From positions 1 through 54,889 of the forward strand of contig JADBJL010000022.1 of the NCBI GenBank assembly GCA_014874455.1: DNA of 54,889 nt, in the 5' to 3' direction. This DNA comes from Thermomicrobiaceae bacterium (GTDB lineage Bacteria; Chloroflexota; Chloroflexia; Thermomicrobiales; Thermomicrobiaceae). The position numbers and the translations under genes were made by a program. This document shows, piece by piece, positions 52,474-54,889 of this stretch. The number at the start of each line of letters is the position of its first letter. The stretch's first letter is position 1. The notes under the pieces are model-generated. The model saw only the letters and a program-made list of their open reading frames with translations. It was not told the origin of the DNA and did no database searches.

Positions 52474-52484
52474 TTTGAGAATGA
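52470..52484 (-). promoter_or_regulatory. Possible metalloregulator operator TCATT-N5-AATGA
   Basis: An imperfect inverted repeat (TCATTTTGAGAATGA) lies about 20-35 bases downstream of the predicted transcription start of the P-type ATPase and overlaps the assumed start codon. Such a site is a candidate for a Zur/Fur- or ArsR-type repressor, but it matches no consensus that I can name exactly. Confidence 0.35.
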
Positions 52485-52510
52485 GTCCTATTTGCGACGC
52501 AACGCAGCAG

Positions 52511-52519
52511 ATTATAGCA
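52511..52519 (-). promoter_or_regulatory. Extended -10 promoter TGCTATAAT of the metal ATPase gene
   Basis: A consensus TATAAT with TGn extension. TTGCCG lies about 19 bases upstream as a weak -35. Transcription would start near 52504, in the direction of the ATPase. Confidence 0.7.
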
Positions 52520-52641
52520 CAGGTCGCAGCGACGCCGGCAAGCACCGCCCGGCCGGTAACCGGGGCGGTAGGGCCGGCCTCTGCCGCAGGCGTGCCTGCC
52601 GGGCAGACCAGAAGCCGGTGAAGCGTGCGCGCTCGGTGGGC

Positions 52642-52829
52642 TGTTGATAATTCCCGCCGCCCTGTGGATAACCAGCCCTAGTTGTCCACCGCTTCCGGGT
52701 ATGACGGAACACCAGACTGCGGACAACCGGCCGCCTCGCGCTCCACGATCCGTGGACAACTCGCCCTGGGACGGTGAGTCACAGGGACGGTGGGAATCTT
52801 CAGCGCAACGCGGAGGCCACTCGTCCACA
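52642..52829. other. Cluster of six DnaA-box-like sites (candidate oriC)
   Basis: In about 190 bases: TGTTGATAA (52642-52650, reverse of TTATCAACA), TGTGGATAA (52663-52671, reverse of the perfect box TTATCCACA), TTGTCCACC (52682-52690), TGCGGACAA (52718-52726, reverse of TTGTCCGCA), CGTGGACAA (52751-52759, reverse of TTGTCCACG) and TCGTCCACA (52821-52829). Each non-perfect site is one mismatch from TTATCCACA or from TTGTCCACA, the box used in many GC-rich genomes. Spacings are 21, 19, 36, 33 and 70 bases. The only AT-rich patch nearby is 52465-52516, the promoter side of the ATPase. No gene fits the region. Confidence 0.6.
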
Positions 52830-53195
52830 TCCTCGTCATCGCGTCCTTCCGGTGTAGATGCGGGAACCACCGCAATCCCCACACTCCAGAGCCGCTACTA
52901 ACGGCGGCGATCTTTCCCCATATGCGTACGTCAGGTTTCCCCAATCCTAGCTGTCCGCGCTCCAGCACGTCGTGTGACTCAGGGGACTGTGGGTGCACGG
53001 GAGTGTCAGGGCAGAGGGTGAACAGCCAGGACAACGGAGATAGCGGTAGGGCGGCGGTCGCTGGCGAGCGTTGGGCGAGGTGCCACTTTCCACCCGAGCC
53101 GCCACTCTGCGATGATGGCGAAGAGGGCAAAAGTGATGGACGGCGGGACAGCGTCTGAGCGAGCGCCGCGGTATGGGCGAGAGGAGGGGAGCCGC
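52830..53195. other. Intergenic region right of the DnaA-box cluster
   Basis: I see no supported gene, terminator or promoter. Two weaker box-like words (such as GGACAAC near 53028) are too degenerate to count. It separates the box cluster from the sarcosine oxidase gene. Confidence 0.5.
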
Positions 53196-54365
53196 ATGGG
53201 GCAGTGGGACGCAATCGTTCTCGGGCTGGGAGGCATGGGAAGCGCGGCGGCCGCGATGCTCGCACGCCGCGGCGTGCGCGTCCTCGGCTTAGAAGCGTTC
53301 GAGCCGTTGCACGCGAGAGGATCATCGCACGGGCGCAGCCGGATCATTCGCGAGGCCTACTTCGAATCGCCGGATTACGTGCCGCTCGTCCGGCGGGCCT
53401 ACGAGCTCTGGCGCGAGCTGGAGGGGCTGACGGGGCAGCATCTGCTGCGCATCACGGGAGGCCTCAACATCGGTCAGCCAGAGAGCGCCTTCGTCGCCGG
53501 CGCACTCGAAAGCGCGCGCCGGCACGCTATCCCGCACGAAGTGCTGGACGCTGAGGCGACCGCCAGTCGCTTCCCCGCGCTGCGGCTGCCGCCGGACTTC
53601 GTCGCCGTCTACGAGCCGCACGCGGGCATCCTCGATCCGGAGGCCTGCGTGGGCGCGTTTCACTCGGTCGCGCTGGAGGCGGGTGCGTCGCTCCGCTTCC
53701 AAGAGCCGGTCAGGCGCTGGCGGGTGGAGGGCGACGGCGTCCTGGTGGAGACAGATCGTGGCATCGAGCGTGCCGAGCGGCTCGTGATCACTCCCGGGCC
53801 GTGGGCACCGCAGGTGCTCGGTGGGCTGGGTGTGCCTCTCAGGGTGCAGCGAGTCGTGAACGTGCACTTCGAGCCGGACGACCCGGCTCGCTTCGCGCCG
53901 GAGCGGCTGCCCGTCTACCTGCTGGACGTCACTGAGGGTGACTACTATGGCTTTCCAGCCCTGCCCGGACAGGGGATCAAGTTCGGCCGGCATGACGGCG
54001 GCGAGACCTGTACCGCCGACACCATCAGGCGGGAGGTGTCGGCTGAAGAGGTGACGGCGCTCCAGGATGTACTGAACCGCTACTTGCCTGGCGCGGCGAC
54101 GTCGGTATCGCGTGTCGTCACCTGTATGTACACGATGACGCCGGATGCACACTTCGTGATCGACCGGCATCCCGAGTGGCCGCAGGTCGTGATCGGCTGT
54201 GGGTTTTCCGGACACGGGTTCAAGTTCGCCAGCGTCGTGGGCGAGATCCTGGCTGACCTGGCGCTCGACGGGTGGACGAGGCACCCGATCGGCTTCCTGT
54301 CACTGCGCCGCTTCGCCGCGCGCGATCCGGGCGCGACTCACGCGCGCGACGTGGGCGGTCAGTAG
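53196..54365 (+). CDS. Monomeric sarcosine oxidase/N-methyltryptophan oxidase-type FAD enzyme
   Basis: 389 residues from ATG 53196 with GAGGAGGGGAGCCGC upstream; the frame is open to 53112 without coding character. Dinucleotide-binding motif [27 protein letters not shown] at the N-terminus, [28 protein letters not shown] with conserved Arg, then [21 protein letters not shown] with the cysteine that covalently holds FAD in MSOX/MTOX, and the C-terminal [22 protein letters not shown]. The enzyme demethylates N-methyl amino acids, giving formaldehyde and hydrogen peroxide. The length matches MSOX (about 390). It overlaps the convergent DUF2419 gene by seven bases. Confidence 0.92.
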   Translation: MGQWDAIVLGLGGMGSAAAAMLARRGVRVLGLEAFEPLHARGSSHGRSRIIREAYFESPDYVPLVRRAYELWRELEGLTGQHLLRITGGLNIGQPESAFVAGALESARRHAIPHEVLDAEATASRFPALRLPPDFVAVYEPHAGILDPEACVGAFHSVALEAGASLRFQEPVRRWRVEGDGVLVETDRGIERAERLVITPGPWAPQVLGGLGVPLRVQRVVNVHFEPDDPARFAPERLPVYLLDVTEGDYYGFPALPGQGIKFGRHDGGETCTADTIRREVSAEEVTALQDVLNRYLPGAATSVSRVVTCMYTMTPDAHFVIDRHPEWPQVVIGCGFSGHGFKFASVVGEILADLALDGWTRHPIGFLSLRRFAARDPGATHARDVGGQ

Positions 54366-54889
54366 AAGACAGTTCGGGTACGGTGGTACGGCGGGGCATC
54401 CGGCGGGAGCTCCTGGCCGAGGTTCCAGAGTGCCCAGTCGATCTGCCAGGCCGGCATCGGCCGCCCGGCAGCAGCGAGCCGGCCACTGATTTCCTCGACG
54501 GCCCACACCGTGGCCGCCCGGATCTCGATCTCTTCGGGACTCCCGGCCGGGAGCTCGGTGCGCTGGTCGATCCGTGCTGCGAGGTCGCGCGAGTAGACGA
54601 GCGCCCCGTAGTAGCGGAGGACTTGTGGCAGCTTGTAGTCGGCGAAGGCAGTGAGCTGGTCGAGGTCGTCGAACTCACCCAGGTCGCGGCCATGAAAGGC
54701 GCCAGCGAGGTCGGTGACCAGGAGCTGGGCACGCTTGTAGAAGCGCACGAGCTGTCCACGATAGCTCGCGGCGTCGTTGAACGAGGGGAAGCGGTGGACG
54801 ACGAGCCTGACGAGGCTTGCGGCGCTGCGGCTTGCCTGCTCGATGGCCTGGCTGAAGTGGCCATCGAAGTGTTCGAGCAGACCCTCCCC
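54359..54889 (-). CDS. Queuosine-salvage DUF2419 (Qng1-type) protein, N-terminus cut off
   Basis: The visible 176 residues are the C-terminal part of a queuosine 5'-phosphate N-glycosylase family protein; the frame runs off the right edge, so the start lies outside the window. Motifs: [76 protein letters not shown] and a C-terminal IDWALWNLG followed by YHRTRTVFY. These enzymes release queuine from queuosine monophosphate, allowing salvage for tRNA. It overlaps the sarcosine oxidase stop by seven bases in convergent orientation. Confidence 0.88.
   Translation of the reverse strand, partial: GEGLLEHFDGHFSQAIEQASRSAASLVRLVVHRFPSFNDAASYRGQLVRFYKRAQLLVTDLAGAFHGRDLGEFDDLDQLTAFADYKLPQVLRYYGALVYSRDLAARIDQRTELPAGSPEEIEIRAATVWAVEEISGRLAAAGRPMPAWQIDWALWNLGQELPPDAPPYHRTRTVFY

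Noticed and set aside
1-54889. tRNA, rRNA, riboswitch and CRISPR searches by eye
   Set aside because: I found no T-loop-like GGTTCGAATCC-type words in a cloverleaf context, no rRNA segments, no known riboswitch core motifs and no spaced short direct repeats. This is by eye only and not a model search.

Overview
The window is a GC-rich chromosomal segment from a bacterium that most resembles the Thermomicrobia/Sphaerobacter branch of Chloroflexota. I infer this from high GC with strong Shine-Dalgarno sites, a DUF2089/DUF4097 plus ABC-2 exporter operon, a corynebacterial-type glycogen synthase, and secreted proteins built from modules I associate with Chloroflexota. No marker gene such as rRNA is present to prove it. 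I found no tRNA, rRNA, CRISPR array or intact insertion sequence.

Layout. 0-6 kb: a membrane protein tail, a ClC chloride transporter, then a minus-strand set (WecG/TagA glycosyltransferase, zinc-finger membrane protein, PfkB sugar kinase) divergent from a WYL regulator. 6-11.5 kb: FAH hydrolase, PLP basic amino acid decarboxylase, URO-D family protein and RmuC. 11.6-16.4 kb: a six-gene minus-strand operon driven by a near-consensus promoter (DUF2089 regulator, DUF4097 protein, ABC ATPase, permease, 70-residue protein, permease). 16.5-24 kb: HAD phosphatase, pterin dehydratase, secreted transglycosylase-like/DPBB protein, threonine aldolase, MFS transporter, hypothetical protein, FHA membrane protein, zinc ribbon protein. 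24.2-25.9 kb: a membrane protein with HG..VS.VA repeats, translationally coupled to an ECF sigma factor. 25.9-32.8 kb: M14 peptidase, second FAH-type enzyme, Cof-type HAD, secreted clan-A glycosidase with LGFP-like repeats, VOC protein.

32.8-35.7 kb is a lower-GC accessory patch: a DUF262/HNH protein (restriction/defence type) followed by a frameshifted remnant that may be the nuclease end of a restriction helicase. 35.7-43.2 kb holds DinB, a beta-propeller protein with a possible Shine-Dalgarno-sequestering leader, an LLM flavin enzyme, an MDMPI-type protein, an Ldh-type dehydrogenase and a tandem UspA protein. 43.2-46.3 kb has 2-oxoacid dehydrogenase E1 beta/alpha and a VapBC toxin-antitoxin pair.

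The two most notable places are at the right. At 46.3-48.8 kb an HAD-phosphoglycerate dehydrogenase fusion is preceded by a serine-rich short ORF whose serine codons overlap a perfect complement of the serA ribosome-binding site, which suggests serine-responsive translational attenuation. At 52.64-52.83 kb, six DnaA-box-like sites lie between a divergent P1B-4 metal ATPase and a sarcosine oxidase gene, a candidate replication origin or DnaA cluster. The window ends inside a DUF2419 queuosine-salvage gene.
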